Part shown: positions 7,644 through 17,400 of the stretch, piece after piece
Position numbering within the stretch: the first letter of the stretch is position 1
How the letters are laid out: each line of letters opens with the position of its first letter
Source: Algoriphagus antarcticus
GTDB lineage: Bacteria; Bacteroidota; Bacteroidia; Cytophagales; Cyclobacteriaceae
Reading direction: 5' to 3'
Length of the DNA: 33,358 nt
Assembly: GCF_002150685.1 (NCBI RefSeq)
Contig: NZ_MSSW01000089.1
Span: 1 to 33,358, forward strand
Notes under the pieces: generated by a model
Databases searched by the model: none
Told to the model about the DNA's origin: nothing
The model's input: only the letters and a program-made list of their open reading frames with translations
Translations under genes and position numbers: made by a program

Positions 7644-9504
7644 GCTACGCTACACCCTATTATTTCTTGGAATGATCACTACGCTTGAGCTGAATGCCCA
7701 GGAAGTGGATAAAGGTTATTTTATTAATCCGATTAATCCCGGAACCAGAAATTATCTGGCGGGAAATTTTGCCGAATTGAGACCAAATCACTTCCACACA
7801 GGATTGGATTTCAAAACCGGAGGTCAGGAAGGTCTTCCTATTTTGGCAGCGGCAGATGGCTGGGTACACCGGATCAAAATCTCTTCTTTTGGCTATGGCA
7901 ATGTCATTTACCTGAAGCATCCGAATGGAAAAATCACACTTTACGGTCACTTGCGAAGTTTCAACAAGGAGCTGAATGACTACATGCGCAAGAAAATGTA
8001 TGAAGCTAAAGCCAATGAGTTGGAAGTATATCCTGAACCTGGTGAATTACCTGTAAAGCAAGGCCAAAAGATAGCAGATAGCGGAAATACCGGCGGCTCG
8101 GGTGGGCCGCACTTGCATTTTGAGATTCGCGATAGTTTGGATCGGGCGATGGATCCTCTCCTATTTGGATTCTCCGATATAGTAGACAATACCGCACCTG
8201 TTCCTCAGAGCATAGCAATCGTACCGCTGGATATAGATTCCCGCGTGAATGGAAAATTCGCTAGACTGGAAGTTACTCCTGTGGCAAGTGGATCAAATTA
8301 TCGCCTGCCAAATGATATCAAAATCACTGGAAAAGTAGGAATTGAAATTCGTAGTTACGATCAATTGGATGGGGCCAGCAACAGAAATGGCTTTCCCAAT
8401 TTTGAGCTTGCAGATGAAAAAGGCACTGTATTCAACTTAACCGTGGACAAGGTTGATTTCAACTATTCTAGACAATTTCTTCAGCATACGCATCAAAATA
8501 GCTATTCCAAACTCTATTATCAGAAGAACTTAAAGTTTGAATTTTTCACCCCGAAATCTGAAACTTCCGGTCATTTGGAACTGGAACCTGGTGTGAAAAA
8601 GCCATTCAAACTGAAACTTCGCGATGCTTATGGCAATGAGCGGCAGATCAGTTTTACCCTCCAAGGTCAGGATCTGGAAACGAATATAAATGACGGGGTT
8701 GCTCCTTCCCGAGCATCACTGGATTACATCAACAACATCTTAAAAATCAAAGCACCAATCTCTCCGAAAGGCGGTTTGGCTAAGTTTTACGTGGGAGCTA
8801 ATGCTTTTGAAATGCTTCCTGCCTATCAGGATGCAAATAGCCGCACCTACCTCTGGGACATGGAATTTGGGATTCCCGAGGAAATTGACATTTGTACTGA
8901 GGTGATTATTCCAGGTATCAACGCCTTGATTCCTGCTGGAAAAGAAATTTTCTATTCCGACAAAAACGTACAAATGAATTTCAATCACGATACTGTTTTG
9001 GATGATTTATTTTTGAGAGTTTCTCAGTCTGGATCTTCCTCTTCCCCGCGCTTGATTGTAAATAGTAATCGAGAATATCTTTGGAATGCGGTGAATATTC
9101 TTTGGAATTTGCCAGGCTTTTCTGGAAACAAAGAGCGTTCTCATGCTTATTATACTTCCGGTGGTTCCAAATCCTTTTTGGGAGGAACATGGAATGGTGA
9201 CACATTGAATTTCGGATCCCGGTATTTGGGAGAGATTTCCATTTTACAAGACAATACCAAGCCCACAATCAAAATAATCAAAGTCAATTCATCGGAAATG
9301 CGCTTTGTGATTCGGGACGATTTATCAGGTATTGACAGCTATGAAGCATATGTAAATGGCAAATGGGTGCTGATGAGATATGAGTATAAGCAGGCCGTAA
9401 TCTGGTCTGAAAAACTCACAAATGAACTCTTCAAGGGAGAAGTTTTATTAAAAGTTACCGATAAAGCTGGCAATACTGCTGAATGGAAAGGAACGATTGG
9501 CTAA
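7630..9504 (+). CDS. M23 (LytM) family metalloendopeptidase
   Basis: This is an exported peptidoglycan endopeptidase or LytM-like protein of 624 residues. Starting at TTG 7630 gives a clean Sec signal (RLRYTLLFLG-like core ending in LNAQ at 24); the next in-frame ATG (7672) would destroy it, so I keep TTG. The LytM domain covers about 50-180. His56 and Asp60 (HTGLD), His107 (YGHL) and His161/His163 (HLHF) form the full zinc and catalytic set, with GNTG at 152-155. The remaining 440 residues are beta-rich, probably Ig-like modules, ending in a KVTDKAGN-type domain. It overlaps the FAH gene and is followed 24 bases later by bcp. Confidence 0.92.
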   Translation: MRLSKLRYTLLFLGMITTLELNAQEVDKGYFINPINPGTRNYLAGNFAELRPNHFHTGLDFKTGGQEGLPILAAADGWVHRIKISSFGYGNVIYLKHPNGKITLYGHLRSFNKELNDYMRKKMYEAKANELEVYPEPGELPVKQGQKIADSGNTGGSGGPHLHFEIRDSLDRAMDPLLFGFSDIVDNTAPVPQSIAIVPLDIDSRVNGKFARLEVTPVASGSNYRLPNDIKITGKVGIEIRSYDQLDGASNRNGFPNFELADEKGTVFNLTVDKVDFNYSRQFLQHTHQNSYSKLYYQKNLKFEFFTPKSETSGHLELEPGVKKPFKLKLRDAYGNERQISFTLQGQDLETNINDGVAPSRASLDYINNILKIKAPISPKGGLAKFYVGANAFEMLPAYQDANSRTYLWDMEFGIPEEIDICTEVIIPGINALIPAGKEIFYSDKNVQMNFNHDTVLDDLFLRVSQSGSSSSPRLIVNSNREYLWNAVNILWNLPGFSGNKERSHAYYTSGGSKSFLGGTWNGDTLNFGSRYLGEISILQDNTKPTIKIIKVNSSEMRFVIRDDLSGIDSYEAYVNGKWVLMRYEYKQAVIWSEKLTNELFKGEVLLKVTDKAGNTAEWKGTIG

Positions 9505-9528
9505 ATTAGCCCGCTTAAACAGAAAGAT

Positions 9529-9978
9529 ATGACATTAAATGTAGGGCAATTAGCCCCAGACTTCGAAGCAAAAATTGAAACTGGCGAGACAATTAAGCTT
9601 TCTGATTACCGGGGTCAAAAAGTAGTTCTTTACTTTTATCCAAAGGACAATACTCCCGGATGTACTGCACAGGCTTGCAATCTGAGAGACAACTACGCTG
9701 ATTTGCAAAAGGCAGGCTATATAGTCTTTGGAATCAGTTCAGATGCAGAAAAGTCGCATGTAAAATTCAAAGAAAAGCAAGCGCTTCCTTTTTCTCTGAT
9801 CGCTGACACCGACCTGAAAGTCCACGAAGCTTTTGGCACGTGGCAGGAAAAAAACACCTTTGGCAAAACCTATATGGGAACTGTCCGAACCACTTTTGTA
9901 ATCGATGAAGAAGGGAAAATCTCTGAAATAATCGAAAAAGTAAACACAAAAGATCATACAGCTCAAATCCTAAATTAA
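9529..9978 (+). CDS. bcp: Thioredoxin-dependent thiol peroxidase (Bcp/PrxQ)
   Basis: This peroxiredoxin reduces hydrogen peroxide and organic hydroperoxides using thioredoxin. APDF (9-12) is followed by the active-site TPGCTAQAC, with peroxidatic Cys45 and resolving Cys50 five residues apart, as in the PrxQ subfamily. The conserved Arg lies in TVRTTFVID. The 149-residue length is standard and the protein is cytoplasmic. It sits 24 bases after the M23 gene and 11 bases before the transketolase N-subunit, in one operon. Confidence 0.96.
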   Translation: MTLNVGQLAPDFEAKIETGETIKLSDYRGQKVVLYFYPKDNTPGCTAQACNLRDNYADLQKAGYIVFGISSDAEKSHVKFKEKQALPFSLIADTDLKVHEAFGTWQEKNTFGKTYMGTVRTTFVIDEEGKISEIIEKVNTKDHTAQILN

Positions 9979-9989
9979 ACCTATCCGTA

Positions 9990-10841
9990 ATGGAAAAACA
10001 ATCAATCGAACAACTCGAAAATACCGCTTTACAGGTACGACGAGACATTCTCCGCATGGTTCATGGGGTTCAATCCGGTCATCCAGGAGCATCTCTTGGT
10101 TGTACAGAGTTCTTCGTAGCTCTTTACTTCAACCGATTGAATCATAATTCTAATTTCAAAATGGAAGGAAAAGGTGAAGACCTGTTTTTCCTTTCCAATG
10201 GTCATATCTCACCAGTTTGGTACAGTGTATTGTCCAGATCAGGATATTTTCCTCCTAAAGAAATGGATACCTTCAGAAAGCTGAATTCCAGACTACAAGG
10301 CCACCCTGCTACTGAAGAAGGACTTCCGGGAATCAGAATTGCTTCGGGTTCTCTAGGACAAGGCATGTCTGTAGCGATCGGCGCCGCCCAAGCAAAGAAG
10401 ATCGATGGTGATGACAGCACCGTCTACGTCTTGATGGGCGATGGTGAGCAAGAAGAAGGTCAAATCTGGGAAGCGGCAATGTATGCTGCCCACTGGAAAG
10501 TGGATAATTTGATAGCAACTATTGATCTCAACAGACAGCAGATCGATGGTCCCACGAAAGAAATTATGAATTTGATCGATTTGAGAGCAAAATATGAGTC
10601 TTTCGGATGGGAAGTCGTAGATACGCTTCAAGGGAATGACATGAAGTCTGTACTAGAAGGTCTTGAAAAAGCTAAAAACCTGACTCGTGAAGGCAAGCCT
10701 GTAATGAATCTCCTTCATACGGAAATGGGCTATGGCGTTAATTTCATGGTGGGAACGCACAAATGGCATGGTATCGCTCCTAGTGACGAGCAATTGGAAG
10801 ACGCTTTGGGACAATTACCGGAAACAATCGGTGATTTTTAA
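9990..10841 (+). CDS. Transketolase, N-terminal subunit
   Basis: This is the thiamine-diphosphate-binding half of a two-subunit transketolase, which moves two-carbon ketol units between sugar phosphates in the non-oxidative pentose phosphate pathway. HPGASLGCTEF starts at His31, SNGHISP has His72, GSLGQGMS is near 120-127, and the ThDP motif starts at GDGEQEEG (150-157) and reaches NRQQIDG near 171. The 283 residues match split N-subunits. The C-subunit follows 37 bases later. The N- and C-halves are separate genes, unlike the single chain of E. coli TktA; split forms are common in many bacteria, including Bacteroidota. Confidence 0.95.
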   Translation: MEKQSIEQLENTALQVRRDILRMVHGVQSGHPGASLGCTEFFVALYFNRLNHNSNFKMEGKGEDLFFLSNGHISPVWYSVLSRSGYFPPKEMDTFRKLNSRLQGHPATEEGLPGIRIASGSLGQGMSVAIGAAQAKKIDGDDSTVYVLMGDGEQEEGQIWEAAMYAAHWKVDNLIATIDLNRQQIDGPTKEIMNLIDLRAKYESFGWEVVDTLQGNDMKSVLEGLEKAKNLTREGKPVMNLLHTEMGYGVNFMVGTHKWHGIAPSDEQLEDALGQLPETIGDF

Positions 10842-10878
10842 TTAAAGCTATTTTTAGACCATTCAACGAAAAGAAAAC

Positions 10879-11847
10879 ATGGAAAAGACATTGGATTTAA
10901 AATTCAACTATACAGAAAAAAAAGACACACGTTCAGGATTTGGTGACGGCTTCCTAGAAGCTGGCCGTAGAAATCCAAACGTAGTTGGGCTTTGTGCTGA
11001 TTTGATTGGTTCTCTCAAAATGGGAGCTTTTCAAAAAGAGTTTCCTGAAAGATTCTTCCAAACCGGTATCGCGGAAGCAAATATGATGGGCATCGCCGCA
11101 GGTATGACCATCAATGGTAAAATTCCTTACACAGGTACTTTTGCAAACTTCTCTACTGGTCGTGTGTACGATCAGATCCGTCAGTCTATTGCCTATTCGG
11201 GCAAAAACGTAAAGATCTGTGCTTCCCACGCAGGCTTGACGCTAGGAGAAGATGGTGCTACACACCAGATCCTAGAAGATCTAGGTATGATGAAAATGCT
11301 TCCACACATGACTGTGATCAATCCTTGTGATTACAATCAAACGAAAGCTGCTACTATTGCAATTGCTGAATACGAAGGGCCTGTGTACTTAAGATTTGGT
11401 CGTCCGTCTTGGCCTATTTTCACCGATCCAGCTCAGAAGTTTGAGATCGGAAAAGCATGGAAAATGATCGAAGGAACTGATGTGACTATCTTCGCAACTG
11501 GTCACCTGGTATGGGAAGCTGTAGTTGCTGAAGCGATCTTAAGAAGTGAAGGTATTTCCGCTGAGGTGATCAATATTCACACAATCAAGCCACTGGATGA
11601 AGAAGCAATTCTTGATTCTGTCGCTAAAACAGGCTGTGCAGTCTCCGCCGAAGAACACCAATACAATGGTGGCCTAGGTGATAGCGTAGCACAAACTTTG
11701 GCAAGAAACAATCCAGCTCCAATGGAGTATGTGGGTGTAGATGACAGCTTCGGTGAGTCAGGTACTCCTACTCAGTTGCTTGAGAAATACGGCTTGAACG
11801 CAGCAAATATTGTAGCCGCTGCTAAGAAAGTATTGGCAAGGAAGTAA
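10879..11847 (+). CDS. Transketolase, C-terminal subunit
   Basis: This is the pyrimidine-binding and C-terminal half of the split transketolase. Glu66 in FQTGIAEANM is the residue that activates ThDP; His117 in CASHAGL and the GEDGATHQ loop (123-130) belong to the active site. The C-terminal domain spans about 190-322. The 322-residue length is normal for split C-subunits. It would assemble with the preceding 283-residue subunit. A 14-bp-stem terminator 44 bases downstream closes the operon that began at the FAH gene. Confidence 0.95.
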   Translation: MEKTLDLKFNYTEKKDTRSGFGDGFLEAGRRNPNVVGLCADLIGSLKMGAFQKEFPERFFQTGIAEANMMGIAAGMTINGKIPYTGTFANFSTGRVYDQIRQSIAYSGKNVKICASHAGLTLGEDGATHQILEDLGMMKMLPHMTVINPCDYNQTKAATIAIAEYEGPVYLRFGRPSWPIFTDPAQKFEIGKAWKMIEGTDVTIFATGHLVWEAVVAEAILRSEGISAEVINIHTIKPLDEEAILDSVAKTGCAVSAEEHQYNGGLGDSVAQTLARNNPAPMEYVGVDDSFGESGTPTQLLEKYGLNAANIVAAAKKVLARK

Positions 11848-11890
11848 TAATAAAATAGGGTTTATTCCTAGGTGTATAAAACGACTAATT

Positions 11891-11930
11891 TAAAGGCTTA
11901 GCAAGTCACTTTGCTAAGCCTTTATTTTTT
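11891..11930 (+). terminator. Strong rho-independent terminator after transketolase
   Basis: Fourteen perfect base pairs (11891-11904 with 11911-11924, including GGCTTAGC/GCTAAGCC) close a 6-base loop, GTCACT, and lead into TTTTTT. Confidence 0.92.
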
Positions 11931-12144
11931 AAACAATATGTGCTTGCATATGGTATTATCCATTGCATTGTGAATGGCATTCTTGAAGTTTGGCTTTTGA
12001 CTCTTGGTTACCAATAAGCATTGAAATCTATTTCAAAATATTTTGGCAAGACAATTGAAATACATTTCTTTGAGCAAGAATTAACTGCAATTAAACGCAG
12101 CTAATTGCCATTCGTTACACATCATCCTACTTCCGCCTATCTGA

Positions 12145-12684
12145 ATGATTAAGCTTACTGAAGCTATTAGTATCCAAAAACTCACTGCAAAAGACCAGCC
12201 TGAGCTTATTGAATTGATGCGAGAAATTTATACTCCATCCTACAAGCATATCTGGTCAGACTCAGGTGAATGGTATTTGGAACAAATGTATAATCCTGAG
12301 ACTTTCCAAAAAGATCTGGATGATCCTAAAAGCCATTATTATTTTGTGCTTTACGATAGTTGGAAAATCGGTATTCTAAAGTATAGCTATCCCGAATCTC
12401 CTGAGTTGGTTGACTTTCCAAACTCATTAAAGTTGCATCGTATTTACATTGGCAAAGAATATCAAGGCAAGGGAATCGCTGCTAAACTTATGAAAATGAT
12501 TGAGTCTAAAGCGAGAGAACGAAGTCTTACTTACATATGGCTGGAAGTCATGGACACACAATTACAAGCACAACGCTTCTATCGAAAAATGGGTTTTGAG
12601 TGGCTTTTCACCTATCATTTAGACTACAAAAAGTTGCTTCCAAAATATCGGGGAATCCAGATTTTAAGGAAAAGTTTGAAGTGA
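12145..12684 (+). CDS. GNAT family N-acetyltransferase
   Basis: The 179-residue protein is a single GNAT domain that would transfer an acetyl group from acetyl-CoA to an amine. The CoA-pyrophosphate loop is EYQGKGIA (105-112, the Q/RxxGxG motif), after a beta-strand LHRIYIG. The C-terminal motif B, QRFYRKMGFE, is the usual end of motif B. The substrate is unknown. No operon partner is evident: the WbsX-like gene starts 173 bases later. Bases 11931-12144 upstream hold no clear site. Confidence 0.92.
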   Translation: MIKLTEAISIQKLTAKDQPELIELMREIYTPSYKHIWSDSGEWYLEQMYNPETFQKDLDDPKSHYYFVLYDSWKIGILKYSYPESPELVDFPNSLKLHRIYIGKEYQGKGIAAKLMKMIESKARERSLTYIWLEVMDTQLQAQRFYRKMGFEWLFTYHLDYKKLLPKYRGIQILRKSLK

Positions 12685-12857
12685 TATTTAGGCAGGGAAT
12701 TTCTGCCGAAAAGGGCACTTATAATTCAAACATATTTATCCACAACTCTTCATTTTCCCACCAACTAAAACAGCATAATCATTCTGATCTCGACTTTTGG
12801 CCATAATCCTATTTCCAAAATTCCACCGTAATCACTTATTTTTAAGAAAATGCATTA

Positions 12858-14417
12858 ATGCTAAAATCCGCACTCTATTCTATATTGGCGATAATTATCG
12901 TTTCCATCATCCTGTTTTTCGCAAAAGAAACAACGGAAGCAAAGTCTCCTCAAGTAGCTGACCTTACCAACTTTAGCGCACTCCTCAAACCCAGTGATGC
13001 TGACGAAGATGAATTAGTCGGTGTATATTTTATGCCTTCTTGGAATACTTCACCTGATCCAGCTGTAGATCGCGATAGTTTTTGGTCTTGCCTCACCGGT
13101 CAGGTGGATTGTTCCAGCTTACAAAATCCCGGAATTTGGGGACCAAAAGGAAGAATTTATAACTCAAAGTATTCTTATGAAGGTCCGTACCTAGACCGAA
13201 AGCCTATCAAAGAATTGAAAGGATTTTATAAGCGAGATGATCCAGAAGTTATCAAAAAGCAACTTGAGTACATGAAAAGCTACGGCATTGACTTCTTTGC
13301 TTACAATTGGTTTTATGGACGGCATTATTATTACCATCTAGACTACGGCCCTCAGTCCAAAATGTATTACCCAAAAGGCTGGCAAACAGATAAAAATCGC
13401 AGTGGCCGAGTTGCGGTGCCTGGTATGGTAGAATGGGGAGACCAGCTAAAGGTAATGCTTGAAGTAAATGCTAGTCTGCCAAAAGAAAAGCAAATGAAAT
13501 GGGCTCTCAATTGGTGCGACGACAGCAATGAGCGCTGGATGCTTTGGCTCAAAGTCGGAGCTCCTGAGGAGATTGCTCGTGAAGCTAACTACGAAGGTGA
13601 GAAGCCTGATAAAGAACTATACCTAAAAGTCCATGAGAAAATCACTCAGCTTTGGATCGATGAATACTTCAGTCGTGGAGATTATCTAAAGGAAAAAGAC
13701 GGTCGCCCACTTGTGTATTTCTATTTTCCACAGGACGCAGAATCCCGGGCAGCTTACTACGATTTGAAACTGAAGGATCTACTGGACCTTTCTCAGCAAA
13801 CAGCCAAAAAAGCAGGTTTGCCTGGAATTAAATTTATCGCAGTGACTGCCGGGCCAATGCTTGAAAACGAACGGGTTTATGGCCTCCCTAACTTTTGGAA
13901 ACCCAATAATCCACAAAAACCTTGGGAAGGTGGAACATATCTAAAGAAACAACTTCTTCAAGAATATGTCCCAAGGCTGAAAAGCATGGGATTCGAAGGC
14001 ATGACAGGCTATGTGTATCATAACTTCATGAACAAGGACAATAAGTCTTTTGAAGATATGCGAGAGACCTATAAAGGTCATTGGAACATGTGGAGCGAGA
14101 AATTCAAAAATGATCCGGATTTCGAATATCAAGTTCCTACAGCAATGGGCTGGGACATGAGACCAGCTGGCGGCACTTGGCCTCAGCCATCAGGTATCCC
14201 AAGTGAACCTCAAAAAGATCGTGTGCACAGTGATAAGAACTCTTTCACAGCTATGCTCAAAGATGCTCAGCAGACTTCAAAAAAATATCGTTCCAGCAAC
14301 GGAAACACGGTAATGATCTGCTGCTGGAACGAATATCTGGAAGGTAACTATATCGAACCTACCGAAGGTCATGGATTCGATTATTTGGAGGCTATTCAGA
14401 GTGTATTTGGGAACTGA
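12858..14417 (+). CDS. WbsX/GH99-like domain protein, membrane-anchored or secreted
   Basis: Residues 3-22 are a single hydrophobic segment, so the protein is either anchored or cleaved after export. The body (about 50-515) resembles the WbsX / glycoside hydrolase 99-like TIM-barrel family. Typical marks are YGIDFFAYNWFYG early, DGRPLVYFYFP in the middle and WNEYLEGNYIEPTEG (490-504) at the end. Members are annotated as glycosyltransferases or endo-mannosidase-like glycosidases; the two cannot be told apart here. A Cys-rich patch (SCLTGQVDCSS) near 73-83 might form a disulfide after export. The gene ends 5 bases from the converging CHAT gene and they share a hairpin. Confidence 0.85.
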   Translation: MLKSALYSILAIIIVSIILFFAKETTEAKSPQVADLTNFSALLKPSDADEDELVGVYFMPSWNTSPDPAVDRDSFWSCLTGQVDCSSLQNPGIWGPKGRIYNSKYSYEGPYLDRKPIKELKGFYKRDDPEVIKKQLEYMKSYGIDFFAYNWFYGRHYYYHLDYGPQSKMYYPKGWQTDKNRSGRVAVPGMVEWGDQLKVMLEVNASLPKEKQMKWALNWCDDSNERWMLWLKVGAPEEIAREANYEGEKPDKELYLKVHEKITQLWIDEYFSRGDYLKEKDGRPLVYFYFPQDAESRAAYYDLKLKDLLDLSQQTAKKAGLPGIKFIAVTAGPMLENERVYGLPNFWKPNNPQKPWEGGTYLKKQLLQEYVPRLKSMGFEGMTGYVYHNFMNKDNKSFEDMRETYKGHWNMWSEKFKNDPDFEYQVPTAMGWDMRPAGGTWPQPSGIPSEPQKDRVHSDKNSFTAMLKDAQQTSKKYRSSNGNTVMICCWNEYLEGNYIEPTEGHGFDYLEAIQSVFGN

Positions 14418-14449
14418 GGAGGTTAAAGAGCCTCCTTTAATTCTTTTTT
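14417..14449 (+). terminator. Terminator of the WbsX-like gene, lying inside the CHAT gene end
   Basis: AGGAGG (14417-14422) pairs with CCTCCT (14431-14436) around an 8-base loop, followed by TTTTTT at 14444-14449. The left arm begins at the WbsX stop codon. The loop holds the stop codon of the converging CHAT gene, so terminator and coding sequence overlap. The minus-strand transcript would form the same stem without a good T-run. Confidence 0.65.
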
Positions 14450-17400
14450 GATCGCCATAATTTTATCGCTTAAATCTTTTGCCCTTTTATTCCCAACTTT
14501 CCCTAAGACAGTTCCTATAATCTCAAAATGCTCTAGTTCGGCCACTTTTTGTCCTCTATTTCCAGCAAGCTCCCAAAGCTTTAAATATGCAGTGGTGATC
14601 ACTTTTATTTTGGCATCTTCTTCTTTAGGTTTAATATTTTCCATGAGGAATTGAGTCAGAAGTATGTTTGCTTGGTGAGCCATCTTCCAATAATCATCCG
14701 AAGTATCGCTAGTTTCATCTAAAATCTTTTGAATTCCATTCTTAGCATCCAAATCAATTGATTTGTCCCCTTTTTTCCCTTCCTGCAAAATCTGAATCTG
14801 TGCAAGTGTCAACCAATTAGTAAGTGGATAGGCATCTGTGTTTTTAGACAATATACTTGCTTCCTTATAGGCATTGATAGAGTGCGCAAGCGCGTCCATT
14901 ATATCGCTAGTAGCAGAATCTCTCAAGATATGCAACTTTCGCTTGTATGCACTTCCTATCAAACTCCATCTTTCCGTACTTTCTCCGAAATGCCTTCTAA
15001 GCCCGTCAAGATCGGTGATCACTTTATCGATCAATTTCACTGCCTCTTTCAAATCTATTTTTCCATTGGCAAATTTCTGTAAAGAAAGTTTGGCTAGCGT
15101 ATTATTATACCTCTCGAAACTCCTGATGGTAAATTCTGATTTTTTGGATTTCATCAATTTCTCATAGCAGTCACAAGATTTCTCATATTCCTGCAATCCA
15201 GAATAAATGCTGGCAGATAGCTCCTGAATCTTATCAGTGAGCATATTTCTACTTTGCATTTTCTCTAAGATTTCGTCGATTCTAGTGAGTATTTTCTCAT
15301 GGTTATACTCATTGGCAGACATGGACTCGAATGTGTTCTGCAATTCAATTTCTACTTCTTCACACACCAATAACTCATCCTCATTTCCTCTCCAAACGCC
15401 AACTTCTGTCAGTTTGTAAAAAGGATCTCCATAGCATTGAAAAGCTCCCCATGTATTCGTTCTGCGGCCATATTCCTTGTAGATTTCTTTCCTAGCCCTC
15501 TTTACTGCTTCACCAAATCCCAATCCATCAAACATATTCTCGTAGAATTGTCGAGAAAACTCCAGCGCAGCTGCATCGTCTACTGCCCAACCTGCCACGA
15601 TCACTGCCCTAGCCCCATTGTTGATCAGCTGAGTACCGATATTTGCTGCAAATTTATTTCTATACTGGCTTCTCTCTTCTGAATCCCTATCCATCAATCC
15701 GAGGTAGCAGCAGTTCACAAAGACCAGTTCTGCCGAAGAACTCATCCCTGCTATCTGCGCGGGTGTCAGAAAGGTGTCATTGCCGATCACCATTCCAGTA
15801 GAGCGGTTTGGGCCGTACTTGAAGACACCATGACCTGCGAGATGGATGATTTTATGATTTCTGGAAAAAAGCTTGAGGATAATATCCGAAGCTGAACTAC
15901 TAATCAAACTCTGAATCTGATAATCATTTTTCCTGAGAATGCCGGCCACAGTCTCTGCTTCACGCTTAGCGCCGGGAAGCTGTGGCATATACTTATCAAG
16001 CATCGGGTCTCCTACGACTAACGCTGTTTTAGCCGTTACTCGTGCTAATTTTTGGCGGTATTCCATAGTCGTCAACTGACGAATCATACCCGTATGAACA
16101 CATAGCGGTACGGCATCCACATCTTCTTGGATCATTTCCCAAGGATATTCTGCTGAAGCCAAATCCAATATCCAAGAGACGTTATTGAGTCTCTTCACCT
16201 CCTCCTTGAATTGATATGGAATCAAGAGCTCAAACATCGTTTTGGCTATCTCGGGAGAATATTGATTTTCTTTGGTCATTCTTTTCAGCAAGACTTCAAG
16301 TGTCTTGTCATTTGCAGGCATATGCTCCACTTTTTCACTTGCTCCGTTTGAAGCGATAGACATACGTATTACTTCTTCAAACTCATCCGTATCTCTCAAT
16401 TTCATTTCATGACAAACACTCACTCTTGTCCACCAGTCATTTGAATTGTCATAGGGAATTCTCCAAAGTCTTCCCAGCTTATAGTTAAGCCCTTTCTCTT
16501 TGAACACCACATTAAATTCCTTGCTATCGTCCACTTCCAATCGCTGAATGGTTTTCAAAATAGCCAATGCTTTATCATTGAAGATCTCAACAATTTCTAC
16601 TTCCTCTATCCCTTTAATCTTCCCTTTGTAAATTGAATGTATATTTCTATTGGCCTGCTGAATACCCAAAATAATAGCTCGGACTGAACTTTCTGTAGCT
16701 AATCCGCCGAACGCATTTGCGATGGCAATCACCGAAATCCCATTAGTAGCGGGGGTTTTCTCCTTAAGGAGAGCGTCACTGCTGTTCATATCTTTTTTGA
16801 TAGTCAGGTACCTTGCGACTCCTTTCTCAATTGAATTCATCAGGGCAAATCCTGATAATTCCCCAGGCACACCCAAGCCTACGATTACAGCTCCTTTAAA
16901 AGTTGTATTGGAAAAATTTTCATTTAATACAATCTGATTGGTACCTATATCACCTGGGTACAAGCCTAAGCTATGCAACCTAGCCAATTCACCACCTAGC
17001 TGACGGTCAATTGCAAGTTCTGTAGTAAGTATCGCATCAAACTTGAAATGCCCCGCAAGCACTGGAAATTTGGCATATTTCAAATCTCCATGACTCACCG
17101 AAATAAGCACAGGCTTTTCTTCCTGCCATTTCTCCTCCTGCTCTTCCAATCCCAAAATGGTATTCAAAACATTCTCTTCGCTGATATCAAAAATCTCAGT
17201 CTCTGTTGGTGCAAAATCTTTCTCTTCTCCACGCGTTTTTGGCAGACTATTTTGTAGCCTTTTGGTACTTCCATATACAAGCAACTCCTCTATGGCAGCA
17301 AAAAGGTTCTTCTCCTTAGAAAGACTTCCATGTGTCACATTTGCATAGTACACATGATTCTTGTCATGGATACCTTTTGGGATTCCAGACATCCAGGTAA

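Noticed and set aside
12600..12806. 68-codon plus-strand frame overlapping the end of the GNAT gene
   Set aside because: More than a third lies inside the GNAT gene in another frame and the rest has no domain.
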